Assembly: GCA_030377895.1 (NCBI GenBank)
Contig: JAUCGB010000014.1
Span: 1 to 56,884 of the forward strand
Direction: 5' to 3'
Source of the DNA: Anaerolineales bacterium HSG24
GTDB lineage: Bacteria > Chloroflexota > Anaerolineae > 4572-78 > J111
DNA length: 56,884 nt
The translations under genes and the position numbers were made by a program. Shown in pieces: positions 9,074 to 18,900 of the stretch. The notes below the pieces were generated by a model. That model worked only from the letters and a program-made list of their open reading frames with translations, did no database searches and was not told the origin of the DNA. How positions within the stretch are numbered: the stretch's first letter is position 1; every line of letters begins with the position of its first letter.

Positions 9074-9844
9074 ATGAGTCTTAAATCAGAACGGTATTGT
9101 GCTATCATCGAATATGATGGAACGCTTTTTTATGGCTATCAAATACAACCTGATGTACGTACTGTTCAAGGTTCAATAGAAATAGCATTAGCAAAGATTA
9201 TGAAGGTGTTTACTCGTGTTAGTGTGGCGGGTAGAACTGATGCGGGTGTTCACGCAACAGGACAAGTTATTGCTTTTGATGTAATTTGGCGACATTCAGT
9301 TAGTGATTTATATCGTGCCTTAAATGCTGTTTTACCCGATGATATATCTGTTAAGAGATTGACTACCGTTTTATCTGATTTTTCACCCAGATATGATGCA
9401 TTAAGACGCTCATATCGTTATATCATTGTCAATGATACTTCTTCAACTGTGTTTGAACGCTTGTATTCTTATCATGTTAAACCTAAATTGAATTTAAATT
9501 CAATGAAAGAGGCATCAGTCAATCTCATCGAAAAGCATGACTTTTCATCATTTGGTAAATCCCCGCAATTGGGTGGACATACAGTACGCCAAATTATGAG
9601 CATTGATTGGTCTACAGAAAATAATAGAATCATTTTTGATATAACCGCAAATGCATTTTTATATCGTATGGTTAGGAATATAGTTGGGACATTACTTCAG
9701 GTTGGTCTAAATCGGTTGACCTCAGAAGATGTTAAAGAGATTTTATTGGCTAAAGAGTTAAAACGTTCAGGACCAACAGCGCCTGCTCATGGTTTATATT
9801 TAATGAAGGTGGTCTACCCTGAATGGGTAGGCAATATAGTTTAA
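9074..9844 (+). CDS. truA: tRNA pseudouridine(38-40) synthase TruA
   Basis: Makes pseudouridine at positions 38-40 of the tRNA anticodon stem-loop. The catalytic motif [12 protein letters not shown] places the essential Asp at residue 56. Other family blocks are [35 protein letters not shown] and [18 protein letters not shown]. At 256 residues it is full length. truA between rplQ and rplM-rpsI is a common bacterial arrangement. Confidence 0.95.
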   Translation: MSLKSERYCAIIEYDGTLFYGYQIQPDVRTVQGSIEIALAKIMKVFTRVSVAGRTDAGVHATGQVIAFDVIWRHSVSDLYRALNAVLPDDISVKRLTTVLSDFSPRYDALRRSYRYIIVNDTSSTVFERLYSYHVKPKLNLNSMKEASVNLIEKHDFSSFGKSPQLGGHTVRQIMSIDWSTENNRIIFDITANAFLYRMVRNIVGTLLQVGLNRLTSEDVKEILLAKELKRSGPTAPAHGLYLMKVVYPEWVGNIV

Positions 9845-9855
9845 AGGTTATGAAG

Positions 9856-10284
9856 ATGAAAACGATTAGTGCTAAACAAACTGATATTATACCTGAGTGG
9901 CATGTTGTTAATGCACAGGGTAAAACTTTAGGACGATTAGCTACACAAATAGCGACTGTTTTACGTGGTAAACATAAGTCGGTTTTTACACCACATGTTG
10001 ATTGTGGTGATTATGTCATTGTCATTAATGCTGAGAAAGTACACGTAACGGGTCGAAAACTGCTCCAGAAAAAATATTATCGCCATTCTGGTTATCCGGG
10101 TGGGTTAAGTGAGATTACATTACGTGATCAATTAAAAAAATTCCCAGAAAGAGTTATTGAACATGCTGTTCGGGGAATGTTACCTAAAAATTCTTTAGGT
10201 AGAAAAATGTATAAGAAACTGAAGGTTTATGCGGGTGATAAACATCCACATGAAGCACAAAAACCGCAAGAATTAAATGTCTAA
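9856..10284 (+). CDS. rplM: 50S ribosomal protein L13
   Basis: L13 is an early assembly protein of the large subunit. From the ATG at 9856 the protein begins [20 protein letters not shown], matching the usual L13 start, and continues with [32 protein letters not shown] and [19 protein letters not shown]. Upstream ATGs at 9823 and 9850 would add residues not seen in the family, and the first would overlap truA. The AAAGG site at 9843 is well spaced for 9856. Confidence 0.95.
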   Translation: MKTISAKQTDIIPEWHVVNAQGKTLGRLATQIATVLRGKHKSVFTPHVDCGDYVIVINAEKVHVTGRKLLQKKYYRHSGYPGGLSEITLRDQLKKFPERVIEHAVRGMLPKNSLGRKMYKKLKVYAGDKHPHEAQKPQELNV

Positions 10285-10294
10285 GGAAAATTTG

Positions 10295-10693
10295 ATGGCT
10301 GATACTCAATATTTTGAAGGCGTTGGTCGCCGCAAAGCATCTACTGCTCGAGTACGTTTATACCTTAATGGTGAAGGTAATTTTGTCGTAAACAATAAAC
10401 CATTAGAAAAGTATCTTGCTCGTTCCATTGACCAAGTTGAAATCGATAACGTATTTAAGGTTACAGGTACGCAAGGTCAATTTGATGTATCTGTTAAGGT
10501 TTCTGGTGGTGGAGTGACAGGTCAAACGGATTCAATTCGTTTAGGTATTGCTAGAGCTTTGTTAAAAAGTGACCCAGAGAAGCGTAAAGTTCTACGTAAA
10601 CATGGTTTATTGACCCGAGATGATCGGGTTAAAGAACGCAAGAAACCAGGCCTTAAACGAGCTAGAAAAGCACCACAATACACAAAACGTTAA
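10295..10693 (+). CDS. rpsI: 30S ribosomal protein S9
   Basis: S9's C-terminal tail reaches the P-site tRNA. Motifs are YFEGVGRRKASTARVRLY, GGVTGQTDSIRLGIARALL and the tail KKPGLKRARKAPQYTKR. The ATG at 10295 has an AAGGA site 7 bases upstream and gives 132 residues, the usual size; an ATG at 10277 overlapping the rplM stop would add six residues and lacks a good site. Confidence 0.95.
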   Translation: MADTQYFEGVGRRKASTARVRLYLNGEGNFVVNNKPLEKYLARSIDQVEIDNVFKVTGTQGQFDVSVKVSGGGVTGQTDSIRLGIARALLKSDPEKRKVLRKHGLLTRDDRVKERKKPGLKRARKAPQYTKR

Positions 10694-10703
10694 AACTATG
10701 TTG

Positions 10704-10732
10704 TTGACATTCAAATAAACTTTTGATAAAAT
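10704..10732 (+). promoter_or_regulatory. consensus sigma70-type promoter for the tRNA-Ser pair
   Basis: TTGACA (10704-10709) and TAAAAT (10727-10732) are separated by exactly 17 bases. The predicted start is about 10739, 15 bases before the first tRNA. This is the closest promoter match upstream of any gene in the first 12 kb and suits a stable-RNA unit. Confidence 0.75.
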
Positions 10733-10753
10733 AGATATTATATTGAATAGTTT

Positions 10754-10840
10754 GGAGGGATGGCAGAGTGGTTGAATGCGGTGGTCTTGAAAACCACTGA
10801 GGTCGCAAGGTCTCCGGGGGTTCGAATCCCTCTCCCTCCG
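10754..10840 (+). tRNA. tRNA-Ser (anticodon UGA)
   Basis: An 87-nt class II tRNA. The acceptor arms GGAGGGA and TCCCTCC pair fully, with G as discriminator. The anticodon stem GTGGT/ACCAC encloses the loop CTTGAAA, so the anticodon is TGA at 10788-10790. There is a variable arm and a T-arm with GGTTCGAATCC. CCA is not encoded and must be added. Confidence 0.95.
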
Positions 10841-10880
10841 TTTTTGGAGAAAACTACACATATTATAGATTGTTTGATTT

Positions 10881-10967
10881 GGGGAGGTGCCAGAGTGGAC
10901 GATTGGGACCGCCTGCTAAGTGGTTGTTGGGGTGACTCAACCGTGGGTTCGAATCCCACCCTCCCCG
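10881..10967 (+). tRNA. tRNA-Ser (anticodon GCU)
   Basis: A second 87-nt class II tRNA. Acceptor GGGGAGG pairs with CCTCCCC; G is the discriminator. The anticodon stem ACCGC/GTGGT holds the loop CTGCTAA, so the anticodon is GCT at 10915-10917, reading AGC/AGU. The long variable arm and GGTTCGAATCC T-loop are intact. CCA is not encoded. It is 40 bases after the first tRNA-Ser and probably cotranscribed. Confidence 0.95.
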
Positions 10968-10973
10968 TTATCT

Positions 10974-11010
10974 AAAAAGGCTACTTTATTAAGTAGCCTT
11001 TTTTTGTTTT
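10974..11010. terminator. bidirectional intrinsic terminator between tRNA-Ser and mnmE
   Basis: The inverted repeat AAAAAGGCTACTT, loop TATT, AAGTAGCCTTTTT is followed by T residues on the plus strand and preceded by A residues, so it has a U-tract in both directions. It ends the tRNA unit (+) and mnmE (-), whose stop codon overlaps its right edge. Confidence 0.88.
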
Positions 11011-12382
11011 ACTTTCCGATACAGAATTTACTAAAAATAGTATCAAGTAACCCTTCTGTAATTGTTTCTCCGGTAATTTCGCCCAGTAAATTTACGGCAG
11101 TACGAACATCAATTGAAACTAAATCAGGCGATACATTCCCTTTTTGTGCAATAATTGCCATTTCTACGGCTTGTATCGTTTGTTGTAATAGGCTTTTATG
11201 GCGAGGATTACTGACAAGTGGAGTGTCAGATATAGTGATATCTCCTATAATTAGATTGCGAATAGTTTTTTCTAGTTCGGGTATCCCTTCATTGTTTAGG
11301 GCAGAAATGTAGGCTTTAGGAGCGGTAGATAAAAATTGAGTGTCTATTTTGAGATATTCGTCAGATGACAAATCAATTTTGTTAATAACTAATAGAGACG
11401 GTTTATTTCTGATTAGTTTCGCAATAGTCCAATCTGCATCACTCAATTTTTGGCTACCGTCGATAACCATTAGAGCCATATCAGCCCGTTCGAGTGCCCT
11501 TTGACTACGCTCCACGCCAATACGTTCCACCTCATTTGTAGTTTGAGTACGAATACCCGCGGTATCAACAAGAACTACAGGGATTCCCTCTATATTGACT
11601 GTTTCTTCGAGGGTGTCTCGGGTTGTTCCTGGTATGTTGGTGACAATGGCCCGGTTACCTCGTAATAAGGCGTTTAAGAGGCTACTTTTGCCCACATTTG
11701 GACGACCTACAATTGCCACATGAACACCTTGTCGATAAACAATACCATGATCAGCTGTTTTTAAGAGTTCTTCCAAATCAGTTTTTGCTTTTGTAAGTGG
11801 CAGGATAATATCTTGATGGGGAATTTCATCCTCTACAAAGTCAATACTAGCCTCCATGAAGGCTAAAATGTCAACCAAATTTTTACGGATATTGGATACA
11901 CGCTTTGATAGATTTCCTCCTAACTGTTCTGTCGCAACCCGTAAAGCCGCTTCTGTTTTAGCATCAATAACATCCAAAACAGCTTCAGCTTGAGTTAGGT
12001 CTAGCCTGCCATTCAGAAATGCGCGTAAAGTCATCTCTCCTGCTTCAGCTAAACGCGCCCCCAACCGTAAGGTCAACTCTAATATTGTTTGTAATGCAAC
12101 TAAACTCCCATGCGCCTGAATTTCGATGACATCTTGGCAAGTATAACTATGCGGTTTGGGCATGTATACCACAAGTGCCTCATCAATACAATTGTTTGAT
12201 TCTGGATCATGGATTTTACCGTAATGTAAATGATATGGCTTAAATTGAGTAATATTTCGATGTGGCTCAAATATTTGTTGAGTAATGGTATAGGCTTTTG
12301 GCCCGCTTATTTTTATTATCCCTACGCCACTTTTTCCTATTGACGTAACTATAGCTGATATAGTATCATCTAAACTATACAT
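11009..12382 (-). CDS. mnmE: tRNA uridine-5-carboxymethylaminomethyl modification GTPase MnmE
   Basis: Potassium-dependent GTPase that with MnmG modifies the wobble uridine of several tRNAs. Order: N-terminal tetrahydrofolate-binding domain ([25 protein letters not shown]), helical domain, inserted G domain with GRPNVGKSS (G1), DTAGIR (G3) and NKID (G4), and the C-terminal FCIGK whose Cys is essential in the family. I chose the ATG at 12382 because the family starts MYSLDDTI and a GGGAGAG site precedes it; an in-frame ATG at 12409 adds nine unsupported residues. mnmG is not in this window. The gene is single and on the strand opposite its neighbours. Confidence 0.95.
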   Translation of the reverse strand: MYSLDDTISAIVTSIGKSGVGIIKISGPKAYTITQQIFEPHRNITQFKPYHLHYGKIHDPESNNCIDEALVVYMPKPHSYTCQDVIEIQAHGSLVALQTILELTLRLGARLAEAGEMTLRAFLNGRLDLTQAEAVLDVIDAKTEAALRVATEQLGGNLSKRVSNIRKNLVDILAFMEASIDFVEDEIPHQDIILPLTKAKTDLEELLKTADHGIVYRQGVHVAIVGRPNVGKSSLLNALLRGNRAIVTNIPGTTRDTLEETVNIEGIPVVLVDTAGIRTQTTNEVERIGVERSQRALERADMALMVIDGSQKLSDADWTIAKLIRNKPSLLVINKIDLSSDEYLKIDTQFLSTAPKAYISALNNEGIPELEKTIRNLIIGDITISDTPLVSNPRHKSLLQQTIQAVEMAIIAQKGNVSPDLVSIDVRTAVNLLGEITGETITEGLLDTIFSKFCIGK

Positions 12383-12460
12383 AATAATGTAATCTCTCCC
12401 AAATTCCATGATTTTAGGGTTTTATGATTAACCCTACAAGTTTCTTTTTCTCGATAACGC

Positions 12461-12490
12461 ATTATAATTAATAATGCAGTTGTTTTTCAA
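12461..12490 (-). promoter_or_regulatory. probable mnmE promoter in the divergent region
   Basis: On the minus strand TTGAAA (12490-12485) and TATAAT (12466-12461) are 18 bases apart, giving a leader of about 70 bases before mnmE. The -10 lies in a near-palindrome (GCATTATAATTAATAATGC) that also offers TATAAT on the plus strand towards the sensor kinase, but that side lacks a good -35. Confidence 0.5.
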
Positions 12491-12498
12491 ACATAAAA

Positions 12499-14850
12499 AT
12501 GTTAATCCTTGTTTCAGTAAACCATATCATGAGAATCCCGACTTTCTGGTCTCGACTTAACCTCATAACCTTTATTCAGTCAAGTATTCGTAATAAAATC
12601 ATTATCCCTTATGCCTTGTTAACGTTGACTTTAGCGGCATTAGGGGCGTTTGTGGTTACTAGACTTGTAGCGGGTTCTTTTCAAGAACGCTTCACCAATC
12701 AGTTGATTGATGCTGGACGTATTGTTAGTAGTGAAGTGGTTAATTTAGAGCGGTTGCGCTTAAAAGTTGGCCGAGATGTTGTTAATACTATCGGTGTATC
12801 TGATATGGCAGCCCAACAAGATTGGGAAGCGGTTAATAACCTGATATATCCCATCATGGTCACAAACTCGGATATTGACAGCCTGTTGCTTGTTGACCAA
12901 AATGCTGACCTCAGATTACAACTATTTCGGGATGTACAAGCATCTGATGGGGTTGAAGTTTCATTTGACAGTAATATTAATCTCTCTGACTGGAAGGCTA
13001 TATCAGAAGTTTTGTCTGACCCAAGGGGTGATACAAAGGCTGTAGAAATAGCGACAGATGAACGTTCTGGTCAATTGATTGTCTATACTGCATCACCGTT
13101 ACGAATAGAACCTGGGAATATCGACATTGTATTAATCGGCACCTATTTGGATAGTGATTTGCAGATTCTAAAAGATGTTGCAGCGGCTGACATTATACTG
13201 TTTTCTAAGCCTCCTGACATTATGGGCTCAACGATTTCATTGAATAGTGTTGATACAGGAACCCTAAATAACCTCTTTACCTCTGAGAAATATCAAGAGG
13301 TATTGGCTACAGGTTCGGATAAAACGATTTTTGCCGATTTTCTGGCTGAAAACTATGCATACCGATTGGCTTACGCGCCTTTTTTACTACAGGGCAAGCC
13401 TTATGGTGTTTTTGCAGTTGTACTATCTACCAATTTTGTGACTGAAACGAGTGCTTTAAGCCGAAATACATTGGCGACAATTTTTACAATCGGCATGGTA
13501 GTTGTGTTAATCGTTGGTTATGTTGTCTCTCAAAGAATTATCCACCCAGTGTTACGTCTCGTATCGGTGACACAATCGGTGGCTCGTGGTAATTTACAGC
13601 GTCGAACTGGTTTGACAGGTAAGGACGAGGTTGGTGTGTTAGCGGCTAATTTTGACAACATGACCTCTAAATTAGAACAAAAAACGATTGAATTGGAGCA
13701 GGAAGCTAGTAAACTTAATGCAATCCTCAGCAGTATTGCTGACGGCGTGATAGTCCAAGATTCCACAGGAAATATAATAACTCAAAATCCTGCCGCGTCA
13801 AATGTGCTTAATCGTATCGGTGATGATTTAGAAGAGTCCAGCCACGGGGCCAATAATGATGATTCCCAAGAAACTAAACAGTCTCAAGACCCGTTGGATA
13901 TACTTTTAACCTCGATAACTGATTTAGCGTATTTGGAGCAACGCCGTTTAGAAATTGGGGAACGGGTTTTAAGTGCCTTATCCGCCCCAGTTATAACCTC
14001 TTCTGAAGACGAACTCGGATCCGTGGTTGTTTTGCGCGATATTACGCAAGAAGTGATTGCGGAACGCTTAAAAGACAAGTTTATTCAAAGTGTATCTCAT
14101 GAGTTGAAAACACCCATGTTTCCCTTAACTGGCTCAATCAGCCTCATCAAAATGATGTTGCCCATGATTGCCGCTCAAGTGCCGGATAAAATCTTTGAAA
14201 AGATGACGCATAATGCCAATGTTGCCGATGAACAAGCCAATGACCTTAAAAACGTGGTCATGGCCATGGTCGATTTGTCGGAGATTGACGCGGATAATTT
14301 TGCGATTAGTCGCTCCACAATCAACATGACCGATATTGTTGACCAAGTTGGGCAGGACTGGTTTGGCCCTATGGAAGAAAAGAAACTTGATTTTGATATA
14401 TCTGTTCCAGATGAAGCCTTGTGGGTTAACGCTGATGAGGAAAAAATAAGGCAAGTACTTAAAACACTGGTCAGAAACGCATACTTGTACAGTTTTGAGG
14501 GTGAGCTTTTACTTTCCTTAAAAAAGGAGAACGAGCAAGCTGTATTAGTGGTCAAGGATAATGGTGTGGGGATTTTAGAGAAAGACCAGCCTCACCTATT
14601 TACTCGGTTTTATCGGGCGATCCATGATAAGAAAACTTTTGAACTCAGCGGCATCGGGTTAGGTTTATATTTGAGCAAAGTTATTATTGAGCGTAATGAG
14701 GGTGAGATTTGGATGGAAAGTACACCGTATCAGGGAAGCGAATTTGGTTTTTCGTTACCGATTGTACCGGAACCGAGCGATGACGATGACGATTGGGATG
14801 ATTGGGGCGACGATGATTGGGGCGATGAGAGCGCGGCAGTCTTTCAATGA
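12499..14850 (+). CDS. membrane sensor histidine kinase (HAMP-PAS-HisKA-HATPase), orphan
   Basis: Two-component sensor. Order: TM1 at about residues 35-57; an extracytoplasmic sensor region to about 320 that may be a CACHE-like fold (uncertain); TM2 about 325-348; HAMP to about 398; a short PAS-like stretch with ILSSIADGVIVQDSTGNII; HisKA with SHELKTP, phosphorylatable His about 534; ATPase boxes N (LVRNAYLYS), G1 (DNGVGI) and G2 (GIGLGLYL). After the kinase comes a C-terminal tail of Asp and Trp (DDDDDWDDWGDDDWGDE), not part of any kinase fold I know. No response regulator is adjacent. The start is uncertain: the ATG at 12499 and another at 12529 both lack a clear ribosome site. Confidence 0.88.
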   Translation: MLILVSVNHIMRIPTFWSRLNLITFIQSSIRNKIIIPYALLTLTLAALGAFVVTRLVAGSFQERFTNQLIDAGRIVSSEVVNLERLRLKVGRDVVNTIGVSDMAAQQDWEAVNNLIYPIMVTNSDIDSLLLVDQNADLRLQLFRDVQASDGVEVSFDSNINLSDWKAISEVLSDPRGDTKAVEIATDERSGQLIVYTASPLRIEPGNIDIVLIGTYLDSDLQILKDVAAADIILFSKPPDIMGSTISLNSVDTGTLNNLFTSEKYQEVLATGSDKTIFADFLAENYAYRLAYAPFLLQGKPYGVFAVVLSTNFVTETSALSRNTLATIFTIGMVVVLIVGYVVSQRIIHPVLRLVSVTQSVARGNLQRRTGLTGKDEVGVLAANFDNMTSKLEQKTIELEQEASKLNAILSSIADGVIVQDSTGNIITQNPAASNVLNRIGDDLEESSHGANNDDSQETKQSQDPLDILLTSITDLAYLEQRRLEIGERVLSALSAPVITSSEDELGSVVVLRDITQEVIAERLKDKFIQSVSHELKTPMFPLTGSISLIKMMLPMIAAQVPDKIFEKMTHNANVADEQANDLKNVVMAMVDLSEIDADNFAISRSTINMTDIVDQVGQDWFGPMEEKKLDFDISVPDEALWVNADEEKIRQVLKTLVRNAYLYSFEGELLLSLKKENEQAVLVVKDNGVGILEKDQPHLFTRFYRAIHDKKTFELSGIGLGLYLSKVIIERNEGEIWMESTPYQGSEFGFSLPIVPEPSDDDDDWDDWGDDDWGDESAAVFQ

Positions 14851-14991
14851 TAGAAAATGATAAAAATAGAATTTTTACTCCTCTCTTCTTCTTCTCTATC
14901 CGTCAAATTTAGAATTTCTCGATTATATGTTTGCATGGTACAATAGTCTGTATACTGTATAATAAAAGATGGTGAACCGTAAGGAGACGAT

Positions 14992-15852
14992 ATGAATTTA
15001 ACTGAAGTTAAAAAAATAGTCCGACAAGAATTACCACATCTATTGCGAACAGATATAACTTTTCGCTATGTTATTCAGGACATGTTACGTGAGAGTTTTG
15101 CCGATAAGCAAAAAACGGAAGATCGTATTGAGAAAATGCTAGAAGAGATTAAGAAAAATAATGCCGAGATTCGAGCCATACGTGAGGAATCGGAACAAAA
15201 ATGGCAGGAACAAAAAGAGGAATCGGAACAAAAATGGCAGGAACAAAAAGAGGAATCGGAACGAAAATGGCAGGAACAAAAAGAGGAATCGGAACGAAAA
15301 TGGCAGGAACAAAAAGAGGAATCGGAACGAAAATGGCAGGAACAAAAAGAGGAATCGAAGTGGTATTGGGATAAACAGCAGACTGAAAATCAAGCCATGC
15401 GTGAAGAAACCCAACGGTTGCTGAAAGAAACACGGTTGTCTATTAGCAAATACAACAGTAGTATTGGAGCCTTGGGTGCACGGTGGGGCCTTCATTCAGA
15501 GCAATCGTTTCGGAATGCATTGAAGGGTATCCTGGAAGAATCGTTTGCGGTGCGGGTGGTCAACATCACTGAATATGATGAAAAAGGGGAAGTTTTTGGA
15601 CATCCTGACCAGATAGAACTTGATATCATCATCAAGAATGGGCTACTGATTATTTGTGAACTCAAGTCATCCATGAGCAAGAGTGATATGTATATTTTTA
15701 GTAGAAAAGTCCATTTTTATGAAAAACATCATGATACAAAAGCAACCCGTCAAATTGTCATTTCACCGATGGTGGATAAGTATGCCTATCCTGTAGCAGA
15801 AAGATTAGGGATTGAATTGTACAGCTATGCCGAAGATGTGAAGGGAGAATAG
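14992..15852 (+). CDS. coiled-coil protein with C-terminal PD-(D/E)XK nuclease-like domain (DUF3782-like)
   Basis: A 286-residue protein. Residues 1-60 are helical and charged; about 62-125 is a coiled coil built of five nearly identical 11-residue units (EESEQKWQEQK) plus a degenerate sixth; the C-terminal 140 residues contain GARWGLHSEQSFRNAL and then LDIIIKNGLLIICELKSSM, where Asp and ExK fit the active site of the PD-(D/E)XK superfamily. This layout resembles DUF3782/DUF3782-like proteins common in cyanobacteria and Chloroflexota, whose role is unknown; nuclease activity is inference. AAGGAG precedes the ATG. The unit number makes length variation likely. Confidence 0.75.
   Translation: MNLTEVKKIVRQELPHLLRTDITFRYVIQDMLRESFADKQKTEDRIEKMLEEIKKNNAEIRAIREESEQKWQEQKEESEQKWQEQKEESERKWQEQKEESERKWQEQKEESERKWQEQKEESKWYWDKQQTENQAMREETQRLLKETRLSISKYNSSIGALGARWGLHSEQSFRNALKGILEESFAVRVVNITEYDEKGEVFGHPDQIELDIIIKNGLLIICELKSSMSKSDMYIFSRKVHFYEKHHDTKATRQIVISPMVDKYAYPVAERLGIELYSYAEDVKGE
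15184..15348 (+). repeat. 33-bp in-frame tandem repeat, five units
   Basis: Five consecutive 33-bp units start at 15184, 15217, 15250, 15283 and 15316, followed by a diverged partial. Units 1-2 encode EESEQKWQEQK and units 3-5 EESERKWQEQK, a single codon change (CAA to CGA). The period keeps the frame, so gain or loss of units would change coiled-coil length only. Confidence 0.92.
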
Positions 15853-15868
15853 TAAATTAAAACGATCA

Positions 15869-15895
15869 CCTAATGATTCCAAAACGGGCATTAGG
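15869..15895 (+). other. small inverted repeat just upstream of the Calx-beta gene
   Basis: CCTAATG and CATTAGG form a 7-bp stem with a 13-base loop, ending 4 bases before the GGAAGGA ribosome site of the next gene. There is no T-run, so it is not an obvious terminator; a role in translation control is possible but unproven. Confidence 0.3.
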
Positions 15896-15909
15896 CATGG
15901 AAGGACGTA

Positions 15910-18900
15910 ATGTCATCCCAAACTATATTTGAAAATAAATCTCCAAACGAAACGGACAGTTGGCTACGAAACAAAAGGCGAATCATCCGATTTCGCTGGT
16001 TAACAATACTGTTTTTGTTGATGAGTTGTACCTGTATTTTTTGCTCGTCGCAAACAGCATTAATGACCATCGCCCCCAAACAGATTGATGCCAGCATGTT
16101 GGCTAAGAATAGAGCTAACTACTCTGACACGGATGAGTTAATTGTCGCGCCTTTAGATTTAGACGGAATCATTGAAGAAACCGCTTTAGATGAGTTACGC
16201 CTGCAAACCAGTCAAAACTCAGATGCCGACAGCCGCTTTAATATTGCCTTGTTACCCAACCCAACCATACAGTTTTTTTTAACCCCAACTCCTTTAGGTG
16301 TATTGAATTTGACCCCAACGCCAAAAGCTGTTTTTCCAACTACAACACCCACACCAGATTCTGCCTCTCATGGTGATGGCTCACCTTTAACGCCTCGGCC
16401 CGGTAGTTCTGCCTCTCCAGCATCCACACCAGCATCTTCCAACCCTACCTATGTTCCAACAACGGTTGGTACGCCTGCGCCTGCCACTTCTGCAACCTCT
16501 GCTGTACCGACGACTATTGCTTCTGCGACCTCGGCCGTACCTACGGTTGCAACTGTCGTGCCGCCTGTCCCAACGCTTCCCCCAGTTACGGTTGCGCCTA
16601 CTGTCCCAACGCTTCCCCCAGTTACAGTTGTGCCTACTGTACCAACGCTTCCCCCAGCTACGGTTGCGCCTACTGTACCGCTGGCAACAGCTATTCCAAC
16701 AACTGTTCCGGCAACAGCTATTCCAACAAACGCGCCGACCAAAAAACCAACCTCCTCCACCGTCTCTCGTCCTGTTTTAACCTTTGTTCAACCGACCTTT
16801 TCGGTTGTGGAAGGTGATGCTGTCGCCACCATTCGCGTTAAATTAGCATTTTCTTCACATGGTACTGTTTCGGTAGATTACACCACTCAAGACGGAACCG
16901 CCGTTGCCGGACAAGACTACACCTTAACCCAAGGCCAGCTTGTTTTGAACGCTGGACAAACCGAAGCATCTTTTACCGTGCCGATTCTAAATGATTCGTT
17001 GGATGAAGGTCAAGAATCGGTCACATTACTTTTGAGCAACCCAGTTGGTGTCTCCATCGGTACGCCGAATCCAGCCAGCCTGCTTATTTCTGACGATGAT
17101 TCTACCCCGACCCTCCAATTTAGTCAGCCGACCTATCTGGCTCAAGAAGGGATCGGCACAGCTATTATCACCATGACCTTAAGTGCACCATCTGGATTGG
17201 TGATCACTGGTTCATACAACACCGTGGATGATACCGCCATCGCCGGTCTTGATTACATCGCCCATCAGGGACAAGTTACCTTTTTACCGGGGCAGACGGT
17301 TCAAACTGATACCGTACTACTAATTGATAATAACTTGCCCGAACCCGATCGAAACTTCATCGTCAATTTGACCAATATTGAAAATGCCCAATTCGGTTCA
17401 CCGAATCCAGCGCAGGTAGTGATTCGCAGTGATGATTTACCAGAAATTGCCTTTGTTCAACCGATTTACTCGGCCATGGAGAACGTGGGGCAGGCCATGA
17501 TTACTGTAACCCTAAGCACCACAGTCGGGCATAACGTGTCTGTGGCTGATGAAATTGGTAATGGTACGGCAACTGTCGGTTCGGATTACATCGCAACCAC
17601 CGGACGTTTAACCATCCCCGCTGGACAGACCGAGGCTAGTTTTGCCATAACTGTGATTGATGATGATCTGCAAGAAACAGACGAAACGATTCAACTCAGT
17701 TTGACCCAACCGGACGGGGCGATTTTAGGCCCACTTGATGCGGCCACACTGACCATTCTTGATGACGATGGCCCACCTCGGGTTGAGTTTATTCAAGCGA
17801 CCTATTCTATTGATGAGCAGACTGGTTTGGCTTCGATTCCTGTCACTTTACGCACCCCATCCGGTCTGCCTGTTAGCGTCGATTACCAGACCCATGACGG
17901 CACTGCTTTTGCCGGAAGCGACTATACTGCCACCGCAGGAACGCTCACCTTTGCCCCGAATCAAACCCGCTTAACCATCACCATCCCAATTATTGATGAC
18001 TTGCTTGATGAAGCGACCGAATTGTTTCAAATATCATTGACCAATCCGGTCAGTGCAATCTTTGGCTCAATCACCACCACAACCATCTCCATTCTTGACA
18101 ATGATTTGTCACCGCAGGTTCAGTTTGATGCTAATCAGTACTTTGCCAATGAAGCGGTTCTAACAACCTCAATTTTGGTCACGTTGAGTGACCCCTCTGC
18201 GTTAACGACGACTGTTGCTTTGACCGTATCGACCGGAACGGCGCAAGCGGGCCTCGATTACAACTTGGTCAACACGACATTGTTGTTTCCGCCCGGCCAA
18301 ACTAGTCAAGCAGTAGAGGTCTCGATTATTGATGACAGTTTATATGAAGTAGGGGAGTATGTGATTTTGCAGTTATATGACCCCACCAATTTAACACTTG
18401 GCCTGCCATTCACCACCACGTTAAACATTATTGACGATGACCCCCTACCGCAAATACAACTTTTGCAAAACAGTTACACCGTGATAGAAAATAATGGCAT
18501 GGTGACTCTGACTGTCACCTTGACGACCATGTCTGGCATGTTGGCTTCAGTGGCTTATCAAACCAATGACGGCTCTGCCCTAGCCAGTAGCGATTATACC
18601 AGCCTGAGCGGTACTATCACCCTTCCGGCTGGACAACTCAGCCAAACCTTTACCATTCCCATTCTCGATTCACCTCATGTTGAGCCAGATGAAACCTTCA
18701 CTGTCACCCTGAGCGCGCCAATCAATGCGAACTTAGGCTCCGTTGACCAAGCCACCGTCACCATTGAGGATGATGATACCCATCCTGAACTGTGGTTTGA
18801 CCAACCCGCTTACCTCTTTAATGAGAACAGCGTAACCAGTAGTATCAAACTTATGCTCAATAAACCGTCCATTGTAACCAGCACGGTGATACTCAGTTCA

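Noticed and set aside
10738..10975. Small frames crossing the tRNA-Ser genes on both strands
   Set aside because: They translate tRNA sequence and are a known artefact of tRNA-dense regions.
15184..15348. Direct repeats of 33 bp resembling a CRISPR array
   Set aside because: The units are contiguous with no spacers and lie in frame inside a gene; no cas genes are near. The same holds for the 36-bp units at 16567-16674.
15139..15495. Long open frames on the minus strand opposite the 33-bp repeat
   Set aside because: They arise because a repeat whose length is a multiple of three stays open in several frames; the translations are repetitive Phe/Leu or Ile/Pro strings with no start signal.
16449..16760. 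Gly/Val/Thr-rich minus-strand frame opposite the Pro/Thr linker
   Set aside because: It mirrors the low-complexity linker of the Calx-beta protein; no ribosome site or promoter.
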